Below, piece after piece: positions 1-7,964 of a stretch of DNA of 64,000 nt; position 1 is the first letter of the stretch, and each line of letters opens with the position of its first letter. The translations under genes were made by a program, and so were the position numbers. The notes beneath the pieces are model-generated. The model did not search any database and was not told the DNA's origin. It saw nothing but the letters and a program-made list of their open reading frames with translations. The stretch lies in the NCBI GenBank assembly GCA_016650445.1, contig JAENVS010000011.1, positions 1-64,000 on the forward strand, given 5' to 3'. Source of the stretch: Frankiaceae bacterium (GTDB lineage: Bacteria > Actinomycetota > Actinomycetes > Mycobacteriales > SCTD01).

Positions 1-856
1 GCCGCTGCTGATCGTCGCTCTGCCCTGGACCAGGAACGTGGTCGGCATCGTCATCGCCGCTGCCCTGGTCACCCCTGCGATGTGGGTCAAGCGGATGCTC
101 ATGATCGTCGACCCGGCCAACCACGACACCGTGACCGGCTCACTGGGGGGGTACCACTTCACCTGGGTCGCAGTAGCCATCACCCTGGCGGGAGTGGCTG
201 CGGTCCCGTTGCTGCTGATGCTGCTCTTCCGCGTCGTCCCGCTGCTGTCGATCGACGAGATCGAGGAGGCGGACGCCGTGCCGACAGCTTGTACGCCGGA
301 GGCTGCGCGCGACGGAGGGTCGGTCGGTGTCGGGCTGCTCGTCGCGGTGCTGGGCCTCATGCTCGGCCTGCTCGCGATCGCGCCCGCGAGCGCCTCGACG
401 CCGCAGCGTGCACCCGCCCTCACGATCACGGGGGTGGAGGCCGAAGGGCTCGTGCAGCTCACTGCGACGCTCACCGGCCCGAACGGCCTGCCCCAGGCCG
501 ACGCCGAGGTGGCGTTCCTCCTCACCACCACGGTGTTCGGGTCCCAGGGGCGGCTCGTCCCGCTGGCATCGGTGACCACGGACAACATCGGTGTCGCACG
601 GTTCATCTACCGAGCGCGGGTCACGGGTCCGCAGGAGTTCGTCGCCACCTACTCCCCGGCGACCGGCGCAGAGCCTGTCCGGTCCAGCACCACGCTCACC
701 GTCAAGGTCGCCCGCTCCGCGTACCACCCGGCGTCACCGAGGCCTCTCGCGGGCGTGGGCCGGGTCCTGATCGGGGTCCTGTTCGCCCTGGTGGCGATGG
801 TGTGGATCACGCTGCTCGCCCAGGTCGTGCGGGTCCGGCGCGCCTGCCGGGCCTAG
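1..856 (+). CDS. NrfD-like membrane protein C-terminus with Ig-like tail (5' truncated)
   Basis: The open frame runs in from the left edge (first full codon at base 2), so only the C-terminal part is present. The first ~70 residues are two hydrophobic segments with the pattern W-x-KR between them, followed by a segment ending in LLSIDEIEE. This resembles the last helices of NrfD/PsrC-type quinone-interacting membrane subunits of molybdopterin oxidoreductases. Next comes another helix (about residues 100-120), an extracytoplasmic Ig-like/Big-type beta domain (about 125-225), a final helix (about 240-262) and a basic end. The NrfD assignment rests on a short stretch. The Ig-like fusion is unusual for the family. 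Other possibility: an unrelated polytopic protein with an invasin-like domain. Confidence 0.6.
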   Translation, partial: PLLIVALPWTRNVVGIVIAAALVTPAMWVKRMLMIVDPANHDTVTGSLGGYHFTWVAVAITLAGVAAVPLLLMLLFRVVPLLSIDEIEEADAVPTACTPEAARDGGSVGVGLLVAVLGLMLGLLAIAPASASTPQRAPALTITGVEAEGLVQLTATLTGPNGLPQADAEVAFLLTTTVFGSQGRLVPLASVTTDNIGVARFIYRARVTGPQEFVATYSPATGAEPVRSSTTLTVKVARSAYHPASPRPLAGVGRVLIGVLFALVAMVWITLLAQVVRVRRACRA

Positions 857-991
857 GGCGCCGGAGCCCGCAGACCTGACCCTGCCCCGACATTGGCGTC
901 GAGCGGGACCGACGGCCATGCTGAGCACGTGACGCAGCAGAACGGGTATGCCAAGAAAGCGAGCATGTAGACCTGTACCGGTGAGAGTTGC

Positions 992-1741
992 GTGCGAGTG
1001 AGGTTCGGGCGGCGCGGGCTGCCGCCGGCCGGTCCAGCGATCGTCGCGCAGCACCTCGCAGTCTGGCCGCTGCTCCTCCGTCGGGAGCAGGAGCGACTGC
1101 TGCAGATCACCGACGAGCTGCTGTCGCACAAGAGATGGGAGGCAGCCCGGGGTTTCACCCTGGACGACACGGTGCGAGTGGTCATCGCGGCGCAGGCAGC
1201 GCTGCTCGTCCTGAGACTCACCACCGATCAGTACCGGCAGGTGAGCGGCATCGTCGTGCATCCATCGACGCTCGTGACGACGGGCGTGCGGCCGGGACCG
1301 TCGACGGGGACGGTCACCGCCGATCCGCAGGCGGTGCTCGGGCTGGCACAGGACCGTCGCGGTCCGGTCGTGCTCGCTTGGGACCAGGCCCTGGCCGGAG
1401 CACACCGCGAGCAGCCCGGCCACAACGTCGTGCTGCATGAGTTCGCGCACAAGCTCGACATGCTCGACGGCAGCATCGACGGAACGCCGCTGGTGCCCCA
1501 TGAGCTGCGCGCCGACTGGGTGCGCGTGTGCACCGACGTGTACGACGACCTGGTGGCTGGCCACCCGCGCCCACCGCTGCGCTGGTACGGCGCAACGAAC
1601 CCGGGTGAGTTCTTCGCCGTCGCGACCGAGCTCTTCTTCGAGCAGTCGCGCGAGCTCGCCGCGTACGAACCCGAGCTGTACGACGTACTGGCCCGCTTCT
1701 ACCGCCAGGACCCCGCCATACGGGAGCCACCCGGGTCGTGA
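992..1741 (+). CDS. mtfA: MtfA-family zinc metallopeptidase (M90-like)
   Basis: The product is 249 residues, close to E. coli MtfA (about 265). It has the zinc-binding HEFAHKLD motif (HExxH) near residue 149, followed by the downstream E of the GEFFAVATELFFE segment that supplies the third ligand in this family. MtfA in E. coli is a cytoplasmic peptidase that binds the Mlc repressor. No such partner is visible here, so the substrate is unknown. The start is GTG at 992; a second GTG lies two codons later. It stands alone, convergent with the frameshifted gene at 1749-2116. Confidence 0.88.
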   Translation: MRVRFGRRGLPPAGPAIVAQHLAVWPLLLRREQERLLQITDELLSHKRWEAARGFTLDDTVRVVIAAQAALLVLRLTTDQYRQVSGIVVHPSTLVTTGVRPGPSTGTVTADPQAVLGLAQDRRGPVVLAWDQALAGAHREQPGHNVVLHEFAHKLDMLDGSIDGTPLVPHELRADWVRVCTDVYDDLVAGHPRPPLRWYGATNPGEFFAVATELFFEQSRELAAYEPELYDVLARFYRQDPAIREPPGS

Positions 1742-1748
1742 CCTGCGG

Positions 1749-2116
1749 CTACCAGCCGTTTTCGCCGCCGTCGTCACCGGCCTTGCGGGCGTCCTCGACG
1801 CCCTCTTCATAACCGCGCTCGCAGCCGCCGCCACCGGACCCGCCCCCGAAGCCGCCGGTCAGCACACTGGTCATCAGCAGGGTCTCCCAGAACTCGCCAC
1901 CGGTCACGGGGAGGTCCTGGACATTGCGGACCGCAGCGACGAGACGATCGGTCGGTGAGCCGGTGACACCCGCCACCGCCCCGGGGCCTGCCCGCTCGCC
2001 AGTCCCGCGCCGGGCGAGGCGACGGCGACGAGCTGGTTCCCCACGAGGGCGATCAGGATGGTGCCCCGCCCGAGCTGTCGCGACACGGCCGTGGCCAGCA
2101 GGCGCAGAGGCCTCAT
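1749..2116 (-). pseudogene. Small hypothetical protein split by a frameshift
   Basis: Two overlapping minus-strand frames together look like one ~120-residue protein. Frame A starts at ATG 2116 (MRPLRLLATAVSRQLG) and has strongly coding codon usage until about 1985. There its third-position GC falls and frame B takes over (AVAGVTGSPTDRLVAAVRN), which stays strongly coding down to 1749 with a Gly-rich end. The switch lies in a C4G4 run (1979-1986 on the plus strand). I do not recognise the family. It follows marC by 10 bases on the same strand and may be the last gene of that operon. It could be a real pseudogene, a sequencing error, or two overlapping genes (GTG at 1976). Confidence 0.45.
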
Positions 2117-2126
2117 GGCCGGAGTC

Positions 2127-2741
2127 TTACCCCTGCTCGACGAACGCCCGCACCGAGTCGGCAACGAGCTGCACGGCGATGGCCGACAGCAGCAGCCCGG
2201 AGATGCGCGTCAGCAGCACGATGCCCGCTTCCCGGATGACCCGGGTGATGCCGACGCTGAACCGCAGCGACAGGTAGACCATCAGGTGCACGGCGACGAT
2301 CCCGGCCGCGATGGCGGTGTAGGACTCCAGCCCGTCGGCCTGCTGGACGAACACGATCGTCGCGACGATGGCCCCGGGTCCGGCGAGCAGCGGTGTGCCG
2401 AGCGGCACGAGGGCGACGTTGACGTCCCGGACCTCGGAGGGGTCCTCCGCCTTGTCCGTGAGCAGCTCGAGCGCCACGATCATCAGCAGCAAGCCACCGG
2501 CGCCCTGCAGGGCCGGGATGCCGATCCCGAGGTAGGACAGGATCTGCTGGCCCAGCACCGCGAACAGCGAGATGACGAAGAGCGAGACGAGCACGGCCTG
2601 CCACGACAGCCGCCGTCGAGCCTTGTTGCTGCGTCCGCCGGTGAGCCCGAGGAACAGCGGGATGTTGCCGAGCGGATCCATGATGACCGACAGCGTGACC
2701 ACGACCTCGCCGAACAGCGTGGGGTCGAACACGTCACTCAT
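2127..2741 (-). CDS. MarC family integral membrane protein
   Basis: This 204-residue protein has about six hydrophobic segments and the family signature near the N terminus (IMDPLGNIPLFLGLT), plus the internal PLLAGPGAI motif in the middle. MarC/UPF0056 proteins are inner-membrane proteins of uncertain transport function; the old link with multiple antibiotic resistance was not upheld in E. coli. The ATG at 2741 overlaps the TGA of the upstream PHP gene (ATGA), so the two are probably translationally coupled. Confidence 0.9.
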   Translation of the reverse strand: MSDVFDPTLFGEVVVTLSVIMDPLGNIPLFLGLTGGRSNKARRRLSWQAVLVSLFVISLFAVLGQQILSYLGIGIPALQGAGGLLLMIVALELLTDKAEDPSEVRDVNVALVPLGTPLLAGPGAIVATIVFVQQADGLESYTAIAAGIVAVHLMVYLSLRFSVGITRVIREAGIVLLTRISGLLLSAIAVQLVADSVRAFVEQG

Positions 2742-3589
2742 GAGGCGAGCACCTCGAGTCCGGTCGCTCGAGCGACGATGTCGTCGTACGCCGCTTCGCT
2801 CGTGACGTGGTCGCCGAGCCGAACGGTCTTGTTGTCACCGTGGAAGTCACTCGACCCGGTCACCAGCAGGCCGAGATCGGCGGCCACGCCGCGCAGGTGC
2901 GCGCGCTCGTCGTCGTCGTGGTCGACGTGGTCCACCTCCAGGCCGGCGAGCCCTGCGTCCGCCATCAGCGCGATGACATCGTCGCCGACGGTCCGGCCGC
3001 GGCGCGACGCGGCCGGGTGGGCGAAGACCGCGACACCTCCCGCGCCGACGACGAGCCGCACGCCCTCGACGACGTCGAGCTCGGACTTGGCCGCCCAGTA
3101 GCGCCCCCGGGTGCCGATCCACTCCGGCGCGAAGGCCTCGTCGACCGAGCCGACCAGCCCGTGCGCCATCAGCGCCTGGGCGATGTGCGGGCGCCCGACG
3201 GTTCCCTCGGCGAGTGCGCGCACCTGCTGCCAGCTCACCGGGTGACCATCGGCCGCCAGCATCTCGATCATGCGCTCGGCCCGGCTCACCCGCGAGTCGC
3301 GAAGCCCGCGCCGGACCGCCGCGAACTCGGGCTCAGCCGGGTCGAACAGGTAGGCCAGCAGGTGCAGGGAGATGCCGCCTCGGCTGCACGACAGCTCCGT
3401 GCCGCGGACGAGGGACAGCCCGGGAGGAAGGGCCGCGGCGGCATCCTCCCAACCAGCTGTCGTGTCGTGGTCGGTCAGTGCGACGACGTCGAGGCCGGCA
3501 TCCCTCGCCTCCCGCACGAGCTGCACCGGTGGGGTGGTCCCGTCGGACGCACTCGAGTGGGTGTGCAGGTCGATCCGGCGGGCGGACAG
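2738..3589 (-). CDS. PHP-domain phosphoesterase, apparent CTG start
   Basis: The protein is a PHP metal-dependent phosphoesterase of the 3',5'-nucleoside bisphosphate phosphatase / RNase AM type. Visible metal ligands are the N-terminal DLHTHS, the ALTDHDT segment, the internal FAHPA and the late GSSDFHGD. The first ATG/GTG/TTG in frame (3526) lies after the essential HTH motif. The only plausible start is CTG at 3589-3587, which has an AGGAG (3597-3601 on the plus strand reads CTCCT) seven bases upstream. An in-frame TAG (near 3642) closes the frame further up. With the CTG start the product is 283 residues. It is coupled by ATGA overlap to marC. Confidence 0.85.
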   Translation of the reverse strand: MSARRIDLHTHSSASDGTTPPVQLVREARDAGLDVVALTDHDTTAGWEDAAAALPPGLSLVRGTELSCSRGGISLHLLAYLFDPAEPEFAAVRRGLRDSRVSRAERMIEMLAADGHPVSWQQVRALAEGTVGRPHIAQALMAHGLVGSVDEAFAPEWIGTRGRYWAAKSELDVVEGVRLVVGAGGVAVFAHPAASRRGRTVGDDVIALMADAGLAGLEVDHVDHDDDERAHLRGVAADLGLLVTGSSDFHGDNKTVRLGDHVTSEAAYDDIVARATGLEVLAS

Positions 3590-3641
3590 GTCGGCGCTCC
3601 TGGCAGGAGAAGTGGTCGCCCAGCCTAACCAGCCCGACCCC

Positions 3642-3647
3642 TAGGGT
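3642..3647 (+). promoter_or_regulatory. -10 hexamer TAGGGT, leaderless tldD promoter
   Basis: TAGGGT lies exactly six bases before the GTG start at 3654, which places the likely transcription start on the start codon. No ribosome binding site precedes the gene. The spacing is the same as before several other genes in the window. Confidence 0.55.
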
Positions 3648-3653
3648 TCGCGC

Positions 3654-5117
3654 GTGCAGACCCGTGACCTTGCCGACCTCGCCGACCTCGCGCTCGCGGA
3701 GGTGACCCGCCTCGGGGTGGAGCACGCCGACGTCCGCGCCCGCCAGGAGGACAGCGAGTCGGTGCAGGTGCGCGACGACGTCGTCGAGGGCGTGAGCCAC
3801 GGCAGCAGCAGTGGCGTGGGCATTCGCGTCATCCACGACGGCGCGTGGGGGTTCGCCGCCACGAGCGACGGGTCTGCGGATGCGGTGCGGCGCGCAGCAC
3901 AGCAGGCTGTCGAGGTGGCGCGAGCCAGTGCGATGGTCCGCGGCCGCGATGGAGCGCGGGCGCAGCTCGACGAACGGCAGCCGAGTGTCGGGACGTACAC
4001 GACTCCCCATGAGCGCGACCCGCTCGAGGTGCCGCTCAGCGAGAAGGTCGACCACCTGATGTCGGCGACCGCAACGGCACGTGACGCCGCAGCCGTCTCC
4101 TACGTCGAGGCGACGACCGAGGCGTGGCGCACGGCGACGGCGTACCGGGACAGCAGCGGCGGAGCGGTCGACCAGCTCGTCCTGCAGGTCGGGGGCGGCC
4201 TCGCGGCGTACGCGATCGGTGGTGGCGAGGTGCAGCGCCGCTCCTACCCCAACTCCTTCGGCGGGCAGTACGAGACAGGTGGCTGGGAGCGCGTGCTCCT
4301 GCTCGATCTCATCGGCGGCGCCGCCGATGCCGCCCGTGACGCCGTACTGCTCTTGGACTGCCCTGACCTCCCGCTGCGCGAGGATGCCGTTCTGCTCCTG
4401 GAGTCGAGCCAGCTCGCGCTGCAGGTGCACGAGTCGGTCGGGCATGCCGTCGAGCTGGACCGCATCCTCGGCAGCGAGGCTGCCTATGCCGGCACGTCAT
4501 GGGTGGCGGCCACCGACCGCGGTTCGCTGCGCTACGGCTCGCCGCTCATGACGGTGATCGCCGACGCGACGACACCGCATGCGATGGGGACCTTCGGGTA
4601 CGACGACGAAGGCGTGCCGGCGGGGCAGGCGCCGATCGTCACCGACGGCGTGCTGACCGGCTACCTCACCGACCGGCAGAGCGCGGCGGCGCTCGGGGAG
4701 CAGAGCAACGGCACCGCCCGCGCCGACTCATGGGGAGCGATCCCGCTGATCCGCATGAACAACGTGTCGCTGCAGCCACGGGAAGGCGACCTGGCCTCGA
4801 TCGTCGCCGACACCGACGACGGCGTGCTCATGCACACCAACCGCTCGTGGTCCATCGACGACAAGCGGCTGAACTTCCAGTTCGGCTGCGAGGTCGCGTA
4901 CGAGGTACGTCGCGGTCAGATCGGCCGGATGTACCGCAACCCGACGTACGCCGGCCGCACTCCCGACTTCTGGGGATCCTGCGACGCGCTCGGTGGCCCG
5001 TCGGACTGGAAGGTGTGGGGCGTGCCCAACTGCGGCAAGGGTCAGCCTTCGCAGACCGCACGGGTCGCCCACGGCGCATCCACGGGACGGTTCCGCGCGA
5101 CAGTCGGCGTCCGCTGA
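3654..5117 (+). CDS. tldD: TldD metalloprotease subunit
   Basis: The 487-residue protein matches TldD in length. It carries the zinc-binding HExxxH motif as HESVGH (near residue 262), the characteristic GTFGYDDEGV and NGTARAD segments, and the Cys-containing GSCDALGG region near the end. TldD forms a heterodimeric cytoplasmic protease with TldE/PmbA that processes modified peptides (microcin B17, CcdA in E. coli). The partner gene follows with a one-base overlap of stop and start (TGATG at 5115-5119). Transcription probably starts at the GTG itself. Confidence 0.93.
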   Translation: MQTRDLADLADLALAEVTRLGVEHADVRARQEDSESVQVRDDVVEGVSHGSSSGVGIRVIHDGAWGFAATSDGSADAVRRAAQQAVEVARASAMVRGRDGARAQLDERQPSVGTYTTPHERDPLEVPLSEKVDHLMSATATARDAAAVSYVEATTEAWRTATAYRDSSGGAVDQLVLQVGGGLAAYAIGGGEVQRRSYPNSFGGQYETGGWERVLLLDLIGGAADAARDAVLLLDCPDLPLREDAVLLLESSQLALQVHESVGHAVELDRILGSEAAYAGTSWVAATDRGSLRYGSPLMTVIADATTPHAMGTFGYDDEGVPAGQAPIVTDGVLTGYLTDRQSAAALGEQSNGTARADSWGAIPLIRMNNVSLQPREGDLASIVADTDDGVLMHTNRSWSIDDKRLNFQFGCEVAYEVRRGQIGRMYRNPTYAGRTPDFWGSCDALGGPSDWKVWGVPNCGKGQPSQTARVAHGASTGRFRATVGVR

Positions 5118-6451
5118 TGTGGGGCGAGGATCGGCTGACAGGGCTGGCCGACGGTGCGCTCTCGCTGGACGGTGACGTGGAGGTCGTGCTGTCGCGGACC
5201 GACAGCGCGCTCACCCGGTTCGCCGGCAGCCGCATCCACCAGAACACCAGCCGGCTCGACGGCGAGGCACGCGTGCGCGTCGTGCTCGACGGCCGGGTCG
5301 GCGTGATGGTCACCAACGACCTCTCGCGCGACGGCCTCCGGGCGGCGGCCTTCAAGGCCGTAGAGATCGCCTCGTTCGCGCCGGCAGACCCGCACTTCGC
5401 CGGCCTCGCCCCGGCCGGCCAGCCGTACGGCCGCACCGCAGGGCCGGACGAGGAGACAGTCGGCTGCCCACCGCAGCGCCGCGCGGAGCTCGTGGCCGCG
5501 ATGCTCGCCGAGCTGCCGACGGGCGTCGAGGCCGCGGGGACCGTCGAGACGTCGCTGCGGGAGCACTCCGTCGTCACCTCGACCGGGATACACGTCTACT
5601 CCGCGCAGACGGGCGCGGCGGCGTCGGTGCTCGCACAGGGACCGACGAGCAGCGGATGGGCGGACGGTGCCGCGACGGCGATCGGAGGGCTCGACTGCGC
5701 GGCTTTCGGCCGCCGCGCCGGAGAGAAGGTCGGGCTCGGTGCCGAGCCTCGTGAGCTGCCGGCGGGGCGGTACCCAGTCGTGCTGGAGAGCGGTGCCACC
5801 AGCGACCTCGTGCAGTGGCTGGGCTGGCTGGCGTTCCCGGGCCGCGCCTACAACGAGGAGCGCTCGGCGCTCTCCGGCCGGTTGGGTGAGCAGGTCTGCT
5901 CGCCGCTCGTGACGATCGTCGACGATCCGCTGTCGCCGCGGCTGCCGGGCACGCCCTTCGACGCGGAGGGCACGGCCACCCGTCATACCTCCCTGATCGA
6001 GGCCGGCGTCGCGGTCGGTGTCGCGCACGACCGCACGACCGGGGCGGTCGCGGGCTCCGGTTCCACCGGTCACGCGCTGCCCGCGCCCAACCCGGAGGGG
6101 GGCGTGCCTCACCACCTGCTCATGGCCGCGGGCACGCAGACGATCGAGGAGCTGGTGTCCGGCCTCGAGCGGGGGTTGTACGTGACGAGGTTCCACTACC
6201 TCAACGTCGTGCACCCCGTGACCACGTCGATCACCGGCATGACCCGCGACGGCACGTTCCTGGTGGAGGACGGTCGCATCGTCGGTGGCGTGCGCAACCT
6301 GCGCTTCACCCAGTCGATCCTGGACGCGCTGGCAGGCTGCGAGGCGGTCGGCTCCGAGGCCGAGCTGACGGCCGGCGACTTCGGCGGCGGCGCACTCGCC
6401 CCGCCGGTGCGGTTGTCGGGCTTCACGTTCACCTCGACGACGGCGTACTGA
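5117..6451 (+). CDS. TldE/PmbA-like protease subunit
   Basis: This 444-residue partner of TldD starts at ATG 5117, which shares a base with the tldD stop. It lacks the HExxxH motif, as expected for the non-catalytic TldE/PmbA subunit. It shows family segments such as the ALTRFAGSRIHQN N terminus and the HHLLMAAGTQTIEELV and GGVRNLRFTQSI regions toward the C terminus. The longer open frame reaching back to 4499 is a shadow across tldD. The pair probably acts together in the cytoplasm; no peptide-natural-product precursor is visible nearby. Confidence 0.9.
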   Translation: MWGEDRLTGLADGALSLDGDVEVVLSRTDSALTRFAGSRIHQNTSRLDGEARVRVVLDGRVGVMVTNDLSRDGLRAAAFKAVEIASFAPADPHFAGLAPAGQPYGRTAGPDEETVGCPPQRRAELVAAMLAELPTGVEAAGTVETSLREHSVVTSTGIHVYSAQTGAAASVLAQGPTSSGWADGAATAIGGLDCAAFGRRAGEKVGLGAEPRELPAGRYPVVLESGATSDLVQWLGWLAFPGRAYNEERSALSGRLGEQVCSPLVTIVDDPLSPRLPGTPFDAEGTATRHTSLIEAGVAVGVAHDRTTGAVAGSGSTGHALPAPNPEGGVPHHLLMAAGTQTIEELVSGLERGLYVTRFHYLNVVHPVTTSITGMTRDGTFLVEDGRIVGGVRNLRFTQSILDALAGCEAVGSEAELTAGDFGGGALAPPVRLSGFTFTSTTAY

Positions 6452-6465
6452 CCCGAACCGGTCAG
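6448..6465. terminator. Bidirectional hairpin containing both stop codons
   Basis: CTGACC (6448-6453) pairs with GGTCAG (6460-6465) around a six-base loop. The stems include the TGA of tldE and the TGA of the convergent DUF6758 gene. There is no T-tract. Confidence 0.35.
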
Positions 6466-7094
6466 GCGGCGTGCAGCCGCGGCGACGGGGCGCCGATCGG
6501 CAGGTCGACCGACTCGTGCGCGACCGCCCGCAGGTCGTGCAGGACGACGTGCTCGAGCAGCACGAGCTCCGCGGCCGGTGGCCACAAGACCGCCCAGAGC
6601 CAGACCCCCATCGCCTCGCCCACAAAGGCAGCCCGGTCGTCGGCAGACGGGCTGCGCCACAGCGCCGTCGGGTGGCCGGCCGCCTCGACCTTGGCGTCTG
6701 GTGCCCCCGCAGCCGACAAGCCGGGATCGATCCCGTCGAAACCGGCGAAACGCGCTCCGAGTCCGACGCCGGGCTCCTCGGCGATGACGAGCAGGTCGGC
6801 CGGTCCACCAAGGGGCGACGGCCCGGCCAGCGCGACGACGGTCGCCTTGGCAGCGCTGCGGTCGTCGCCCGCCGTCGCGATGCCGGTCAGCGACCAGCCG
6901 GGGAGCAACGGCAGCGGGACCCACAGCGGGACGCCCGCCGTCGCCGCGACCTTGTGAAGCGCCTCGACAGCCGGCTTCGCGACGACGTGCACCGGGTGGA
7001 CCGGGCCGTGCCGCTCGCAGTCCCAGGAGCTCGTCATGAGGCCCGGGGCATGCAACGGACCGGCGCAGCGTGGACAGGTAGGGGGCACGCTCAC
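6462..7094 (-). CDS. DUF6758-like actinobacterial protein with zinc ribbon
   Basis: The 210-residue product begins with a short zinc-ribbon-like head (CPRC near residue 7, then C and H in the SWDCERHGPVHP segment). A largely hydrophobic alpha/beta body follows, without clear membrane helices. The layout and the N-terminal wording match the DUF6758 family of actinobacteria, whose function is not known. The start is GTG at 7094. It is convergent with tldE and shares a terminator hairpin with it. The family name is from memory of related proteins and should be taken as probable. Confidence 0.7.
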   Translation of the reverse strand: MSVPPTCPRCAGPLHAPGLMTSSWDCERHGPVHPVHVVAKPAVEALHKVAATAGVPLWVPLPLLPGWSLTGIATAGDDRSAAKATVVALAGPSPLGGPADLLVIAEEPGVGLGARFAGFDGIDPGLSAAGAPDAKVEAAGHPTALWRSPSADDRAAFVGEAMGVWLWAVLWPPAAELVLLEHVVLHDLRAVAHESVDLPIGAPSPRLHAA

Positions 7095-7137
7095 GTTTTC
7101 ACCACAGGTGCAAGGTGCGCCAGGGCGCCGAGGGGCG

Positions 7138-7356
7138 TCAAGCCCTGGGCGGGTTGTCCTCGATCACGCGCTCGGTCTCGACCGGCCGCTCGACGACCCG
7201 CTCACGCACGACCGGGCGCTCCACGATGCGCTCACGGGTCACCGGACGGTCAACCATGACGCGGCGGGCCGGTCGGACGCGATCCAGCGCGCCGCCGGCC
7301 ACGAGGAGCGCAACCAGCACGAGCACGGCCACCGCGAGAAGGGCGAGAGTCATCAT
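7138..7356 (-). CDS. Small single-pass membrane protein with charged tail
   Basis: This 72-residue protein starts at ATG 7356 (an ATG-ATG pair with GGGAG about ten bases upstream). It has one strong transmembrane helix (about residues 2-22), followed by a charged tail with repeated RPV-x-RE-R-V-ERPV units. The tail repeats suggest a structured or coiled cytoplasmic segment. I do not recognise the family. The longer frame back to 7389 is less likely to be the start. It lies between, and on the same strand as, the MaoC and DUF6758 genes. Confidence 0.6.
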   Translation of the reverse strand: MMTLALLAVAVLVLVALLVAGGALDRVRPARRVMVDRPVTRERIVERPVVRERVVERPVETERVIEDNPPRA

Positions 7357-7417
7357 GCTCCGGGTCTCCCCCGCAGACGGCCGCAGCAATCCGGCCGGAC
7401 GGGTGAAGCCCCGATGA

Positions 7418-7921
7418 TCAGGACGTGGTCAGCTCCGGGCGGCCGGGCTGCTCGCCGCCGTGGGCGTCGCCGTAGGAGCGCTTGGGCACCATCACCTTGC
7501 GGCGGAAGACGCAGACCAGCACGCCGTCCTGGTTGTAGCCCTTGGTCTCGACGTACACGATCCCGCGGTCGTCCTTGCTCTTGCTCTCGGTCTTGTCGAG
7601 CACCTCGGTCTGGCCGTAGATCGTGTCGCCGTGGAAGGTCGGGAACACGTGCTTGAGCGACTCGACCTCGAGGTTGGCGATCGCCTTGCCCGACACGTCC
7701 GCGACCGACATGCCGAGCAGCAGCGAGTAGACGTAGTTGCCGACGACGACGTTCTTCCCCTGCTGCGTCGTCGTCGCGTAGTTGGCGTCCAGGTGGAGCG
7801 GATGGTGGTTCATCGTGATGAGGCAGAACAGGTGGTCGTCGTACTCCGTCACGGTCTTCCCCGGCCAGTGCTTGTAGACAGCGCCGACCTCGAACTCCTC
7901 GTAGTAACGGCCGAACTGCAC
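7418..7921 (-). CDS. MaoC-family dehydratase, mesaconyl-CoA hydratase-like
   Basis: This 167-residue hot-dog-fold protein contains the TMNHHPLHLDANYA segment, the (R)-hydratase-type active-site loop, and GNYVYSLLLGMSV. The wording matches the MaoC protein encoded beside ccr/meaA in Streptomyces, which is thought to be the mesaconyl-CoA hydratase (C1/C4) of the ethylmalonyl-CoA pathway. I chose GTG at 7921, which has AGGAG five bases upstream; a GTG at 7927 is the longer alternative. Two CoA-ester lyases of the same pathway lie at 28.6-30.5 kb. The enzyme class is secure and the exact substrate is inferred. Confidence 0.85.
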   Translation of the reverse strand: MQFGRYYEEFEVGAVYKHWPGKTVTEYDDHLFCLITMNHHPLHLDANYATTTQQGKNVVVGNYVYSLLLGMSVADVSGKAIANLEVESLKHVFPTFHGDTIYGQTEVLDKTESKSKDDRGIVYVETKGYNQDGVLVCVFRRKVMVPKRSYGDAHGGEQPGRPELTTS

Positions 7922-7964
7922 AACCACTCCTTCGTACGCCGGAAGCCCCAGTCTCCCAGCGCGA

